A stretch of 24,763 nt of DNA from Gracilariopsis chorda (GCA_003194525.1 NBIV01000565.1:1-24763), one strand, 5' to 3'; positions 1 to 9,131 are shown, counted from the first letter of the stretch. Notes: generated by a model from the letters alone, not told the origin. Translations and numbers: made by a program.

Positions 1-254
1 CCTCTAAGAGTCGGCTTTTATATTCTATTTCTAATGTGCTCTCTCCTATGCTAGGAGGCTTGAACGTTTTCGGCATTGCGTGTACATTGCGCGGTGTGCC
101 GCGCAATTTCTATGCGAATCAACTTCAGTCCTGTTCCGCGGGTTGCGTGTGCGCTGCGCGACTTGCCATGCAATACGCTGCGATTCACCTTGAATCGCGT
201 TCCTCTTATCGGGACGTAAGAATGCATCTCGGAGAATTGCTTAGATCATCAACA
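1..254 (-). repeat. 3' LTR of Gypsy element 1, truncated by window start
   Basis: This is the near-identical partner of 5051-5303 (one extra T near 109 and one C/T difference near 201). Its inner edge carries a short purine run on the minus strand (GGGGGA, 255-260), as expected for the polypurine tract next to the 3' LTR. The outer part, about 118 bp, lies before base 1. Confidence 0.92.
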
Positions 255-351
255 GTCCCCCATAATCAAGCGATAGTTTGGTTATTGCAGATCGATGTCA
301 CGAGCAATTCGGCGCTGGCGCTGTGTTTTCTGACGTTCGCAGATCTTCGAT

Positions 352-650
352 TTATTCTTTCAGTAGTACAGGCACGTCCTGTTCGAGAGAATCAAAAGAT
401 ACCCAGTCGGTTTCTTCGTCACTGAATCCGTTCCATTTGACGAGTAGTTGTATCCTGCCTGAAAGTCTTCTGATATCCCTAAACTCCTCGATCGTCAGCA
501 GTTCGTTCGCTTGGTAGGCTAGATGATCTTTGATTTCTTGCGTAACTTCAAAGTCCTTGTTACGGAAAAACTTTAAACGACGACCGTGTACCCATTCTTT
601 GTTTCCGTTAGCAGATTCTCTACTTCGAAGACGTAGTTATCTCTGCAATT
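352..650 (-). pseudogene. integrase C-terminal tail with chromodomain-like module
   Basis: Reading the minus strand from about 590, the frame gives VHGRRLKFFRNKDFEVTQE, then a chromodomain-like fold: YQANELLTIEEFRDIRR, LLVKWNGFSDEETDWVSF, SLEQDVPVLLKE, stop at 352. The order of an initial hydrophobic strand, LLVKW-x-GF, acidic turn, xxWVSF and a final helix is characteristic of chromodomains. These target chromoviruses to particular chromatin. Just upstream, about 600-650, another frame gives CRDNYVFEVENLLTETKNG, which appears to be the preceding strand separated by a frameshift near 600. From about 255 to 351 I see only the short 3' untranslated stretch before the LTR. Confidence 0.75.
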
Positions 651-873
651 CGTTACTCTAGATGGCCCAACCATTTAGATTCATTTTAGATCCAGCGTGC
701 TTCTGCAGTACGCCTCGAAGAACGTAATCCCCTTCGCAGAATTAATTGGACGTACTCCGGTTCGGCGATTGTGTGAGTCGACGGCGTTTTTTCGCTGCTC
801 TTTGAACGATCAGCACACTCACGGTGTATCTTTGAAAGTGAATCGTGAAACTTCTCGATGTTTCCTAGTGCTT

Positions 874-1925
874 TTACCGTTCCGTCTTAACGCACTCTAC
901 CTTTCTGAAGTTGTGGTTCTTAATGATGGCAGAAAGTGGCGAATCTCTTGAAGGCCTGTGAATACCGTTAGAGGGCATTTCCCGTTTAGTCTGCGTGTTG
1001 GTGAGTTGTTGAGGCGGACTGAATGAGTGTGATAACAGACGGCCAGGCGGTTGCGGTAGCTGGAACTCGGAGAGTATTGCTCTAGACATTCTGAGAAGTT
1101 CCCGGCATACAACTTCCACCGAACCGTTGCTCCACGGGCAGTACGGGAGCGTGAAATGGTGCTTGGCCTTCAATGCGTCGGAGATACGTTCGACCAGCTT
1201 GTTCTTGAAGTGGCTGCCTTTGTCCGATATCCAACATTTTGACACTCCGAATGAGGCAAACCAGTTCAGTAGGATTGTTGCTGTTGCTTCTGCGTCGGCT
1301 CGGCTGTAGTTTCAGCCAAACATAGCCGAGAGGTCTTCCTTGACGATCAATACGTAAACCAAATCCCCTTCGCCTTTCTTCATGTAGCAGTAGTCGAAGT
1401 GAATTATTTCGTTCGGTTTGCTTGCGTGCATTGTGTGTCCCAAAGGCCTTGGCACGGTGCAACCGGGCTCGGTTGCGATGCAATGAAAACAGGACCGTAC
1501 GAACTGTTGGGTGTCTTGTCGAAGATCCTTCCACCAGAAGTGTTCAAGTAATGATTCCAGCGTGGTCTGAGAAGCTCTATGGCCTCCCCTTCCAGTATGT
1601 GCTGCGATAAGCAGTCTGAGGCGTAGCTGATTATCTGATTGGGGTATCCATACTTGACCAGACTTCAGTTCCCACGGCTTTTTTTCTTGGAGAGTGATCT
1701 CGGAGCTTCGGCGGCGTGGTTGTGCTGTGATACCGAGATTTCCTGCCTTGAAGGCCAGTCAAAGGCTTCGTTGAGACCAGGGTTGATTGGTGCTACCATA
1801 AGTGCGCTTATTCTTCCCACATTGGATGGGTGGACGGTCTTCTTCGGCTCAACAGCCCATCTAGTCAGCATGTCGCCCAGACGTTCTTTTCTCCGGGAAC
1901 ATGTTCGATGACGTAGCGGAATGCA
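874..1925 (-). pseudogene. integrase with upstream linker, frameshifted
   Basis: From 1943 a frame gives GDMLTRWAV and a linker. A shift at an A-run near 1680 leads to EITLQEKKPWELKSGQVW and then the integrase zinc domain (AAHTGRGGH...CFHC, HHCC type). The core follows with the first Asp in IHFDYCYMKKGEGD, the second in CWISDKGSHFKN and the Glu in PYCPWSNGSVEVVCREL, giving a complete DDE set. A TGA at 1312-1314 (frame MFG*NYS) interrupts between the first and second aspartates. The longest uninterrupted piece is 874-1245. The enzyme would join element DNA to the host chromosome. Its C-terminal tail near 880-960 is poorly conserved to my eye. Confidence 0.85.
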
Positions 1926-1932
1926 CTCAGTT

Positions 1933-2902
1933 TTAGAGCCCATCGCATGAGTTTATTCGCGTATGACGAGCGACTCCAGGATTCTGCCCGTAGGGATCAT
2001 AGATGTACACGAGGTTGGCGTGGTCCGTATAGATCGAGGTTTCCCTTCCAGCGGTAAGGTAGTCCATCCTGCACATTGCTTCTACGATGGCGTATCCTTC
2101 CTTTTCTGGGACGCTCCATCTCTCAGCTGAACCCCTGAACGCGCCGGATAGGAAGCACAGCGGCTCGTGTGTTTGAGTGTGAACTGGTATGTGATCTTCA
2201 GCTTCGGGTGACTGCGTCAGAATGGCGGCCCAGTGCTCGTCAGAAGCGTCCGTAAAGAGGCACGTTCGGTACACTTCTTTCGGGAGGGAGAGCTTCGTCG
2301 CGGCCGCCAGCTGGGATATTATTCTGTTAAAAGCATCTGTGTGTGTCGTCCCCCAAGAGTCGCTTACACGAACCTTCTCCACTCTTTTCTTCGTTCGTTT
2401 CCCAGCCTTCTTGTACGCGAGTTCTAGTAGATCGTGCAGAGGTTGTACTGTCTGAGAGTAGTTGGGGATAGAGGTGTGCATCCAGTTAGTGGCACACATT
2501 AGCTGTTGCAACTCGCCGCCCATCTGCGGCATTCGCATTGTCAATAGTGCTTCGAGGTTGCGTGGGTGGAATCGAACTCCTTCCCGAGATATGATCCTTC
2601 CGCAAAACTTCACTTCGTTACAAAAGAAACAAGATTTCGCAGGGTTGACTTTGAAACCAATGTTTTTGCACACAATCAAGAACATTTCTATGTCCGATAG
2701 CAGTTCCTTCTCGGTCTTAGCGTACATCAGGAAATCGTCGAGCCACTGTAGCATGCGTTTCACTTTCTGTGCGAAGTGTTCGCTTGTGACAGATTGAAAG
2801 TGGTTTCCAGAATCCGTCCCGCCTTGCAGCATTCTTGTCGGTGAGTACACTCCGTCTGGCGTCTGTATGGACATTATCTCCTGTGCGGCCTGGTCAAGGG
2901 TA
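1933..2902 (-). pseudogene. reverse transcriptase C-terminal half and RNase H
   Basis: This continues RT with PDGVYSPTRMLQG and the catalytic double aspartate in LQWLDDFLMYA; the usual Tyr before xDD is Trp here. The thumb/connection region follows (VNPAKSCFFCNEVKFCGRII), then RNase H with its catalytic residues in CLFTDASDEHW, EKEGYAIVEAM and SIYTDHANLVYIYDP. The frame is open upstream to 2943, but residues before about 2902 are out of frame with the protein. It stops at 1933 shortly after RHTRINSCDGL; the conserved continuation (LKLSAFRYVIEHVPGEKN) is found in another frame at about 1890-1950. RNase H would degrade the RNA of the RNA:DNA hybrid. Confidence 0.9.
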
Positions 2903-3527
2903 TTTGCCAGTAGCCATGGGTGAAGTCGATGTTTGCGAAGCACTCGCTTTCGCTGCAGTTCTGCAAGAGAGATTCCAAGTGCGGCATGACTGATTGGAGC
3001 GGGAGCGTTCGTGCGTTAGTTCCTCGCAGGTCCACTGTGAAGCGGAGCTTTTCCGATCCTGGTTTTGGGACGGCCAGTGCTGGGCTGGCCCAACGCGCAG
3101 TAGGGTTCTTGTATACTGCTCCTATCTTTTCCAGCTGTTGCACCGTGTGTCGGATGAACTTCCTCTGGTTGGGTGCGTATCGACGCTGTGCGCATCGGAA
3201 AGGCTTTGCGTTGGGCTTGAGCTTCACTGACAGTGGTCGTACCTTTGCCGGTGGATGTACTCCGAGTTTGATGCCAAGACAATCCCGATGTTCCTGTAAC
3301 AGCTTCCTGAGGGACTGCACTCCTTCTCGAGACATTCCGTTGCTTGCGGCTTCCTTGACCGCCTGGTCGATCGCTTTCTGGATGGATTCGTCGGAGTCGA
3401 TCCCGAAACCTGCATGCAGACATTCCGGGAGCTCTACTGGATCGTCATCGGCTTCCTGGTAGCTTAGGCCTCTAAACGCAGTTGCAGATAGCCGCGCGGT
3501 CTTCTCCATAAGTTCTTTTTCCGACAT
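2874..3527 (-). pseudogene. reverse transcriptase, N-terminal half
   Basis: This carries RT palm and fingers motifs of Ty3/Gypsy Pol. It shows a linker, then RRYAPNQRKFIRHTVQQLEK, the template-grip strand RWASPALAVPKPG, then LRFTVDLRGTN and the first catalytic aspartate in FANIDFTHGYWQIP. It overlaps the protease frame at its upstream end, and real continuity begins about 40 bases further upstream (HLQQVGATISG). It ends prematurely at PLTRPHRR, because a base is missing near 2900; the polypeptide resumes in the adjacent frame as LDQAAQEIMSIQTP. By family knowledge this enzyme copies the element RNA into DNA in the cytoplasm. Here it cannot work without restoration of the reading frame. Confidence 0.88.
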
Positions 3528-4497
3528 ACCGCTGATTGTTGCGCCTACCTGCTGCAGATGTTTCCCGAAATCGAAATCCTATTGCCTTGAGGAGTGGTCT
3601 TCCCAGCAGCACTTCGGCCATGTCTTCGTCTGCGACTAGGAACTCGACATCTCGGATGCGTACAGGGAGCCCGGTGTTTGGGAGGATGATCGTCAGGCAC
3701 AGCTGGGTCTTTGCGATAGCCGTCGAGGTACAAGTTTCGTTATTCCCTTTTACAGCAGGTTCTAAGACCATTGGAGATGCGAGTCGCTGGTATGGAGTTT
3801 CGGGATGCTTCTCCCGGATTGCGGCGAGGACATTCGATGAAATCGTCGAGAAGTCTGCACCTGAATCTCCTAGTCCGACTTCCTCGATTCCATTGAGCAT
3901 AATTGCGTATCGCCCTTCTTCTTCGTTCGGAATCGTTCGCGGTGTCGAACGAACGGACGAGATCTTTGCGCTCTTCCCGCGCTGCTTCTTGTTCCCGAAC
4001 AGTTCGTCCAAAAGTTCTCGCCTTTTCTCCTTAGAAGTCACAGGGCACTTACTGATAGGGTGGATTCCGTCGCATTCTTCTTTGTTCAAACAAGGTTTGT
4101 TCCATTTCTCGCCTCTCTTGGCGTGGCTTGGTTCCTCTTCCCGTCTTCCAAGGCGTTCGCGTACGGTGCGACCGGTTTTCGCGGCCTTTGTTGGCGGCTC
4201 CTGGTTTGACTTCTTGTTCGAATTTCTATGCTGGCTACTGCTTTGCTTTCGCTTGAGCTTGAAGGTCGCTGTCTGGACGGCGTGCACTTGATCTGCAAGT
4301 GTGGATAGTGTGTTTGCGAAGAAAGTCAGATTGCCCTTCTGCTCGGCGGTCCACATACCCATTTGGTCTTTCAATAGCTGCTTTAGCTCAGGGGGCTCCA
4401 CTTTGTAAACCAGTTTCGTCACAAGTTGCTTACAACGATCTGTTTCGGTTATCACTTCCGAAGCGTTATGTTCGTCTAGTGCGGTGATCACGTCCAA
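3472..4497 (-). pseudogene. gag C-terminus and aspartic protease
   Basis: The open frame continues Gag (DVITALDEHNASEV) and then has a basic, Q/S/K-rich nucleic-acid-binding stretch. A zinc-knuckle-like CLNKEEC...HPISKC follows, with cysteine and histidine order reminiscent of retroviral nucleocapsid but with altered spacing. The retroviral aspartic protease comes next: the catalytic motif GDSGADFSTIS, then the C-terminal LLGRPLLKAIGF motif characteristic of retropepsins. A frameshift near 3565 (frames GFRFRETS versus DFGKHLQQVGA) detaches the protease from RT. The protease would process Gag-Pol in the virus-like particle. The active-site Asp-Ser-Gly-Ala is intact, but the protein is separated from the rest of Pol. 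Confidence 0.82.
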
Positions 4498-4886
4498 TAC
4501 GAACTGTTCTGCTGTCCCAGCTGGTCTCTAGGCGTGAGCGTATACGTGACCCTCGATATGGCTTCTTCGACGCGATCGTTCAAGTCTCTTGAGCTGTGGG
4601 CCAGACGTGATTCAAACCAACTTTTCACCGCTTCATCTGTCGCCTCCTCTGCTTTGCAGGCCCCTTCTATTCTTCCTAGGATACAAAAGCTGTGCACTAG
4701 TTTTGGCGTGATGCACAGGCGAATCGTAGCTGCCTTGATTCGTTGATTAGCCGGTCTACTGGCGTTGATTTCTTCCACACGTTGAACAAATGCAGAGTAG
4801 TTAGTCTCAAATCGATTTAACTCCGGTTGGGTTGCTTTTGCCAGGGATGGCGGTTGAATCGTGTTCACTAATCCGTAGTTCGACAT
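4488..4886 (-). pseudogene. gag: gag, N-terminal part
   Basis: This is the capsid-precursor region of Gypsy element 1. The start chosen is the ATG at 4886 (MSNYGLVNT), 47 bp inside the LTR. The frame is open back into the LTR as far as 5276, but that extension translates LTR sequence and is probably not used. The segment is rich in charged helices (for example RFETNYSAFVQRVEE) and has no enzymatic motif, as expected for Gag. It ends at a stop at 4488. The frame continuing the same protein overlaps it at 4497, so one base has been gained or lost near 4495 (ending GQQNSSYWT in this frame, resuming FVLDVITALDEH in the next). The break falls within Gag rather than at a Gag-Pol junction, which argues for mutation rather than programmed frameshifting. 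Confidence 0.75.
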
Positions 4887-4932
4887 GCTCTCCTTGTAAC
4901 GTCTCGGTACGATTTGACGTCTCAAAGCGCTT

Positions 4933-5303
4933 TGTTGATCGGATACGCTACGAAGAGAGAGCCGACGGTGCGTAGGCTTGTCGGGCAAAGTTGACAGGCA
5001 CAAAGACCTCAGAAGTCCTACTGAGGCTGCCTCCTTCCCGTAGAGTTCTTCCTCTAAGAGTCGGCTTTTATATTCTATTTCTAATGTGCTCTCTCCTATG
5101 CTAGGAGGCTTGAACGTTTTCGGCATTGCGTGTACATTGCGCGGTGTGCCGCGCAATTCTATGCGAATCAACTTCAGTCCTGTTCCGCGGGTTGCGTGTG
5201 CGCTGCGCGACTTGCCATGCAATACGCTGCGATTCACCTTGAATCGCGTTTCTCTTATCGGGACGTAAGAATGCATCTCGGAGAATTGCTTAGATCATCA
5301 ACA
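4933..5303 (-). repeat. 5' LTR of Gypsy element 1
   Basis: The outer end is fixed by loss of similarity between the two copies after 5303 (254 in the left copy), where the minus strand begins TGTTGATGATC. The inner end is inferred at 4933, where the plus strand starts TGTTGATC. This gives a 371 bp LTR with 7 bp TGTTGAT inverted ends and the canonical TG...CA. Only 5051-5303 can be compared with the 3' LTR, because the rest of that copy lies off the window. No tRNA primer site beginning TGG is evident just inside 4933, so priming may be atypical or the site has decayed. The outer end is certain and the inner end likely. Confidence 0.85.
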
Positions 5304-5877
5304 GAATGTATCCAGCATACTCACCATGTCTACCCACGAAAACCCATATACCGCTCGGCGCCTCATTTTCTACATCCACAGCTAGCACTTTAGCGTGGAA
5401 ACATGTCGAAGCCACGTCACCGTGAACGCAGGTGAGAGTGCTCTGATGATTACTGAACTGATGCGTGCGGAATGTATGCTGTTTGAAACCACCTTCGTCT
5501 TTGGTGCATCACATTCTCCAGTTGAATGAATTGTGAGGACGGATTCATAACAAGAACACCTCTCTCTTGCATAGAAATCTGCACGGACAGGTGTTGGTGG
5601 AAACGGGAGAGTTGCATTTCGAGTGGGGAAGCTCACTAGTGCCTGCACTACGACTTTGATGTTATGGATTCGGGAGAGATGCGTTCTGCAGGAAGTGGGC
5701 CGGTTCGGAGAGCACTTAATTCTTTCTTTTCGTTCTTCAAACTCCGTCCTTTCACCCTCCAAACACTTTCCCGGTTCCCTTGCCTAGGGTAGAAAAGGAC
5801 AACCCATCTTTCCGTTTTCGTTGCCTGAATTTTTAGGTTTCATCTTCCGTTACTATCGATACACCGAGGCTCGCACA
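5304..5877. other. Intergenic flank, no gene seen
   Basis: This is unique sequence beyond the Gypsy 5' LTR. A 126-codon minus-strand open frame (5382-5762) has no recognisable motif and a composition typical of chance frames, so I do not call it. Near 5749-5770 the plus strand holds a pyrimidine-rich TTTCACCCTCCAAACACTTT stretch loosely like an oomycete initiator plus flanking promoter region. It lies about 120 bp before the ATG at 5878, which fits a promoter for the downstream gene but is only suggestive. Confidence 0.35.
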
Positions 5878-6177
5878 ATGCGCGTTCCGGAGCGTTTGGT
5901 CGTTCGGTTCAACGGAGTCGCAACAGGATATGGCCTCACCACCCCGGAGCGCCGGCGATACGATCTGCGCACGCCGCAAGACTGGGCCGAGTTTCGGATG
6001 TCCAGCGTGACTAGGGCTCTTCAAGGGCTCTCTGTGAGCCGTGGAAGGCCGCTGGGCATAAGAAATGAAGGCATCAAGGAAAGGCGCAAGGCAAAACGCG
6101 CAAGAAAACCAAAGAAGCACAAAAAGAAGGCTAGCAAGCGAGGCTGTTCATGTGCTCTGCCTTGCAGAGAGAATTAG
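5878..6177 (+). CDS. Small basic hypothetical protein (99 aa)
   Basis: The ATG at 5878 opens a 99-residue protein (MRVPERLVVRFNG...). The frame extends upstream without an ATG to about 5821, so 5878 is the first usable start. The N-terminal half is GC-richer than its surroundings and of mixed composition (TTPERRRYDLRTPQDWAEF). The C-terminal third (residues 67-88) is extremely basic (ERRKAKRARKPKKHKKK), resembling a nuclear or nucleolar localisation or nucleic-acid-binding tail. It ends with a short cysteine-containing tail, CSCALPCREN. An AATAAA poly(A) signal lies 40 bp after the stop. I do not recognise a family. The poly(A) signal, the base composition and the lack of transposon motifs favour a real small gene; chance is the alternative. 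Confidence 0.5.
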   Translation: MRVPERLVVRFNGVATGYGLTTPERRRYDLRTPQDWAEFRMSSVTRALQGLSVSRGRPLGIRNEGIKERRKAKRARKPKKHKKKASKRGCSCALPCREN

Positions 6178-6216
6178 AAAGAATAAGCCATCGTTGTTGT
6201 GCATATTCGCGAGCCA

Positions 6217-6222
6217 AATAAA
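6217..6222 (+). terminator. Poly(A) signal AATAAA
   Basis: A canonical AATAAA hexamer 40 bp after the stop of the 99-aa frame, in the same orientation. The distance suits a compact eukaryotic 3' untranslated region. The hexamer alone is common by chance, so the call rests on position. Confidence 0.45.
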
Positions 6223-6549
6223 CTTGTATGGATTTCTATTTCGTTCCTGAGTGCTATCGATCCGATTGCGTCTGCTTAGTGCAGGTCCGTTTCAGGGTTT
6301 GCTTCGAAGTCTCTTGCAGACCCCTCGTATCCATTCCGCCGAGTGGCGAGCGTGCTTGACAAAGAACTCTACGATACCACAAACAAAATAAGACGAATGT
6401 TGAAGGTGATATGATGGTGAAGCGTTAGTTTCACACTTTCTCGAGCAGCACAGCGCTCAATTTAGTTCTTATTGTACACGATAGAGTTATTTAACGTGTA
6501 TGTTTACATTTTAGTTACTTGGAACCCTTTCTGACAGCTTACAAGCTTG

Positions 6550-6581
6550 AAGCAGAGACCGGGTCAAGCAGAGACAGGGTC
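6550..6581. repeat. 16 bp tandem duplication
   Basis: Two adjacent copies of AAGCAGAGACCGGGTC and AAGCAGAGACAGGGTC, differing at one base. Too short and too few copies to be a satellite; probably a local slippage or repair duplication. Confidence 0.7.
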
Positions 6582-7161
6582 TTCCTACTGTTTCAGCAAA
6601 GCATGTAACCCTTTACATACATTGAGGTTAATGAAGAACGTTTGACCCGGACTTCGCCCATTGAACCTAGGAGTTCACTCCACGTTGGTTGACTGTTCTG
6701 TCTTCTTGAAGAATACTTTTCAAAGTAAATGTGAATGCGCAGTTTAATATTAGCTCCCATATCATGATACATGTGAACCATGAACTGTTCATGCAGTCTG
6801 GACCCTGAATGGATTTGCACGTTGTCAAAAGAAAGCTTCTTGATATTCTCGACTAGATATAATGAGAAAAGGCAGCGTATATGAAGCAACGAAGATCAAA
6901 TTCGTGAAGATCATCTGTTTCAGTGGAATCTTAGCGTGCTGAGTGCTTCAATAGGATAAGAGCACGTTGTTGATATGACACGAACCGTTCTTCAACAAGA
7001 CTAAACAGGTGCTTCCCATGCTCAATTTCAAGTCTTTGTGTCCAGAAAACCCCCAACATGTAACCAGAAGGAACTTTCACCAAGTTTTATCGGTATTCCT
7101 TCTTGAAATGAGTACCAAGAACAGTTTTTATTGTTATTGGTCTACGGATTCTAAGATCATG

Positions 7162-7185
7162 GGTCCAGCGGTCCAGTGGTCCAGT
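7162..7185. repeat. 8 bp triplicate GGTCCAG[C/T]
   Basis: Three consecutive octamers: GGTCCAGC, GGTCCAGT, GGTCCAGT. A minisatellite-scale tandem repeat with no evident role. Confidence 0.7.
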
Positions 7186-8220
7186 TCCTAATGTTCTTGA
7201 TAGTCAGATGCCTGCTTTCGATCTTACCACTTCGTCTTCCAGGGTTCCCGACTCCAATTACTTATCTTCCATTGAGCTGCAGGCACGGGCAATTCTCCTC
7301 CCGCCCGTCTTGTTCGACTTCCACCCACTCTTTTGTAGCAGAAATAGCTGAAAATAACTTCAGAACTTGTTCTCAACTTCTGTTCTCTAATCTTTTTCTC
7401 TTTGGTCTAATCAGAGAATGCAAAATGGGTGACGGCTGTTTCAATTCCAAATGTCGTGTTTCTCGAATGAATTATCAAAGACCTTACGGATTAAAACAAA
7501 GGCTTTGCGCTTATTACTGGCGGTTGTGGATGTGAGGTTTGCTGATAGATTCAAGCAGACGCCACAAAGTGGGGTACAGCTGCTGCGCAAGGGTTGAATT
7601 CGAACAGATTTCAAGAACTGAAACACCGATTAAAGTTTTTAAGGCGTCGCGCTTGGCGCGTTCATTGTTTTTGAACACGACCAAGCACGTTCAACAACAG
7701 TGCAGACTGTCATTCCTTTTTTCCAGTGTGGTTCGGATTTCGGGCACACGGCGGCAGTCCCTACAAATGCTACATGTGCTGAAGGCCGCATGAGGAAGAA
7801 TATTTCAAACTGGCAAAGACGGTTAAACGTCGCTAGCTTTCATCGCTCCCAGCAGCGCTGAAAAGCTGCTCCTTGGGCCTGTTTCTTTTTCTGTTTCACC
7901 TTCTGGCAAGCTTTTACAGAGGTGTGCAGGACACCTTTGCCATGCACTGGTGCAGAAGAAAATATTAAGCACCTGGGAAAGACTCAGCACGATGTGTTGT
8001 TCTCTGAGAACCTTTCCAGCACTAAGCCTTGGGAACGCACGGCTCATCAGTGATAGAATGTGATGGTCGAAACACTGCCAAAACTGAACATTGATCAAAC
8101 CATAGTACGCTCGATGTCCCTTGCGGTCGATGGCTGAAGGTGTTCGCTCACACTTCACTGCCTTCCGGGATACGGTAGCGTGACCTGCAACCGAGGCTCA
8201 GCAGCGATTCGCTGATGGTC

Positions 8221-8883
8221 TTATCTGCGGTGGTGCGGGGCCAGAAGGAGTGCGGAAAGAACACATTGTGAGTTGCATGTGGCGGTAAATGGCATTGTAC
8301 CATGAGCACCAGCGTATTCCAGAGTTATAGCTGCTTTGGATGGTTCGGGTGACTCACAAACCGCGATGCTGCTGAGAACGGGCTGTCTCGGTGGCGAGTC
8401 CGCTCTGGTTTGAAAGCTTGGCGAGTTATCAGAAACCAGCGGGACAGGTCCCGGCGACGGAGTCCTGTACACATACGGGGCAGGTCTCGAAGATCTAGGC
8501 GACGCAATGCATGATAGTGAGGCAGTTTCATGGCAATATGATCCATAGTCGACTTGCGCCACTCTATTCGACGCCTGTCTCGCGTCGTTGCAAATCCCGT
8601 CCAGGAAGCCATGGTGCTTGACACAACGAAAGGGGCGCTTTGGCCTAGGCGAGGGTGTGGGAGGAGGGGACCGGAGATGAACACCACGACCCAGACTGTC
8701 TGCGTCCACGGTGTAAGAGGCGGGGGGTGCCGGGATGGCGTTCGTCAAGTTTTCTAGACGGCGCGTTGAGGCCCAAAAGACGGATTCATGTTGAGAGGGA
8801 GGATTTGGGCGGGTTCTCTTGTGGTTGAGAAATGATTCGGAGGAAGTGCACTCGTCCCGGCTGCGGTGTTTTCCGCACTTCAT
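8221..8883 (-). CDS. Hypothetical Pro/Ser-rich protein (220 aa) in left arm
   Basis: The longest open frame of the arm starts at the ATG at 8883 (MKCGKHRSRDECTSSESF). It is rich in Ser, Pro and Arg (HKRTRPNPPSQ, RSPPPTPSPRPKRPF, YVYRTPSPGPVPLV), suggesting a disordered protein. No domain is recognised. The right-arm copy (22455 onward) begins the same way (MKCGEHRSRDEC) but has frameshifts near 22670 and 22870 and is cut at 22996 by the LTR of Gypsy 2, so only this copy is open throughout. Amino-acid differences between copies are numerous, giving no sign of purifying selection. A 99-codon frame overlaps in antisense at 8832-8883. A palindromic TGACGTCA lies about 10 bp upstream. It may be a real gene or a chance frame in GC-rich repeat DNA. 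Confidence 0.35.
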   Translation of the reverse strand: MKCGKHRSRDECTSSESFLNHKRTRPNPPSQHESVFWASTRRLENLTNAIPAPPASYTVDADSLGRGVHLRSPPPTPSPRPKRPFRCVKHHGFLDGICNDARQASNRVAQVDYGSYCHETASLSCIASPRSSRPAPYVYRTPSPGPVPLVSDNSPSFQTRADSPPRQPVLSSIAVCESPEPSKAAITLEYAGAHGTMPFTATCNSQCVLSALLLAPHHRR

Positions 8884-9131
8884 CGCGAATTACTGTGACG
8901 TCACGCAGGCTTACGGTAAAGAAAAAGCTTGAAGCAGTACTGCACGACAGTGATGGAGAAAGCAAGTCATTTCGACAGGTGAGCTTGAAGACGGACGAGC
9001 CTGAAGTAAGGCTGGAAAGCCCGCTGTGCATGCTCATCCGCGTGGGGATGAAGCTGGTTCCAATGGGAATTTGCTTTGTGGAACACCTATCCCATTGCGA
9101 CACCCCCTTGGCTAATAGCTACGGTCGATAA
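8832..9131 (+). CDS. Hypothetical 99-aa frame conserved in both arms (left copy)
   Basis: The ATG at 8832 (MIRRKCTRPGCGVF) opens a mixed, protein-like sequence with a charged centre (KKKLEAVLHDSDGES) and a hydrophobic end (MLIRVGMKLVPMGICF). An in-frame TGA lies just upstream of the ATG, so the start is firm. The right-arm copy (22204-22506, minus) is open with only three amino-acid changes before the PiggyBac insertion point. Past the TTAG the ends differ: here the frame ends SYGR in arm sequence, there it ends in PiggyBac terminal sequence. The composition is more protein-like than the antisense frame at 8786-9103 (Ser/Thr-rich). No family is recognised. It may be an exon of a longer gene. 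Confidence 0.35.
   Translation: MIRRKCTRPGCGVFRTSSRITVTSRRLTVKKKLEAVLHDSDGESKSFRQVSLKTDEPEVRLESPLCMLIRVGMKLVPMGICFVEHLSHCDTPLANSYGR
8892..8900. promoter_or_regulatory. TGACGTCA palindrome (CRE/ATF-type) in left arm
   Basis: The perfect 8 bp palindrome TGACGTCA occurs here and at the equivalent place in the right arm (near 22435-22443). It lies between and over the starts of two divergent overlapping frames. By general knowledge this octamer binds bZIP factors. The motif also occurs at 15050-15057 and 20146-20153, so some occurrences are probably chance. Confidence 0.25.

Larger units (their letters stand above)
1..5303 (-). mobile_element. Ty3/Gypsy LTR retrotransposon 1 (chromodomain lineage), nearly complete, degenerate
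   Basis: Direct repeats bound the element: 1-254 matches 5051-5303 with one single-base indel and one substitution. Reading the minus strand from the right, the order is LTR, gag, aspartic protease, reverse transcriptase, RNase H, integrase, chromodomain, LTR. RT before integrase is the Ty3/Gypsy order. The window starts inside the 3' LTR; by comparison with the complete LTR about 118 bp are missing, giving an expected total of about 5.4 kb. All coding modules are present but shifted or stopped near 4495, 3565, 2900, 1880, 1680, 1312 and 600, so this copy cannot make a full Gag-Pol. Sequence style, such as the RNase H FTDASDEHW motif, is oomycete-like by family knowledge. The target duplication cannot be checked because the left flank is outside the window. 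Confidence 0.93.
6223..8332. other. Two kilobases without a recognisable gene
   Basis: Only short open frames occur on either strand (largest about 120 codons), none with recognisable motifs and most with the composition of random frames. Two small tandem repeats are visible: a 16 bp unit twice at 6550-6581 and an 8 bp unit three times at 7162-7185. I see no tRNA, rRNA or transposon motif. The last part (8221-8332) is the 3' end of the 220-codon frame that begins in the left inverted-repeat arm. Confidence 0.5.

Noticed and set aside
1082..1534. 150-codon minus frame overlapping integrase
   Set aside because: Shadow of the integrase frame, which carries the DDE and zinc motifs in another phase.
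2565..2590. tRNA B-box-like GGAGTTCGATTCCACC on the minus strand
   Set aside because: It lies inside the RT coding sequence (SREGVRFHPRN), with no A box or cloverleaf around it.
4887..5276. Gag frame extended upstream into the LTR (start at 5276)
   Set aside because: The extension translates LTR sequence present in both terminal copies; the ATG at 4886 just inside the LTR is the sensible start.
5382..5762. 126-codon minus frame
   Set aside because: No motif, chance-like composition, no supporting signals.
8786..9103. 105-codon minus frame in the left arm
   Set aside because: Ser/Thr-rich antisense of the more protein-like plus frame at 8832-9131; substitutions between arms do not favour it.
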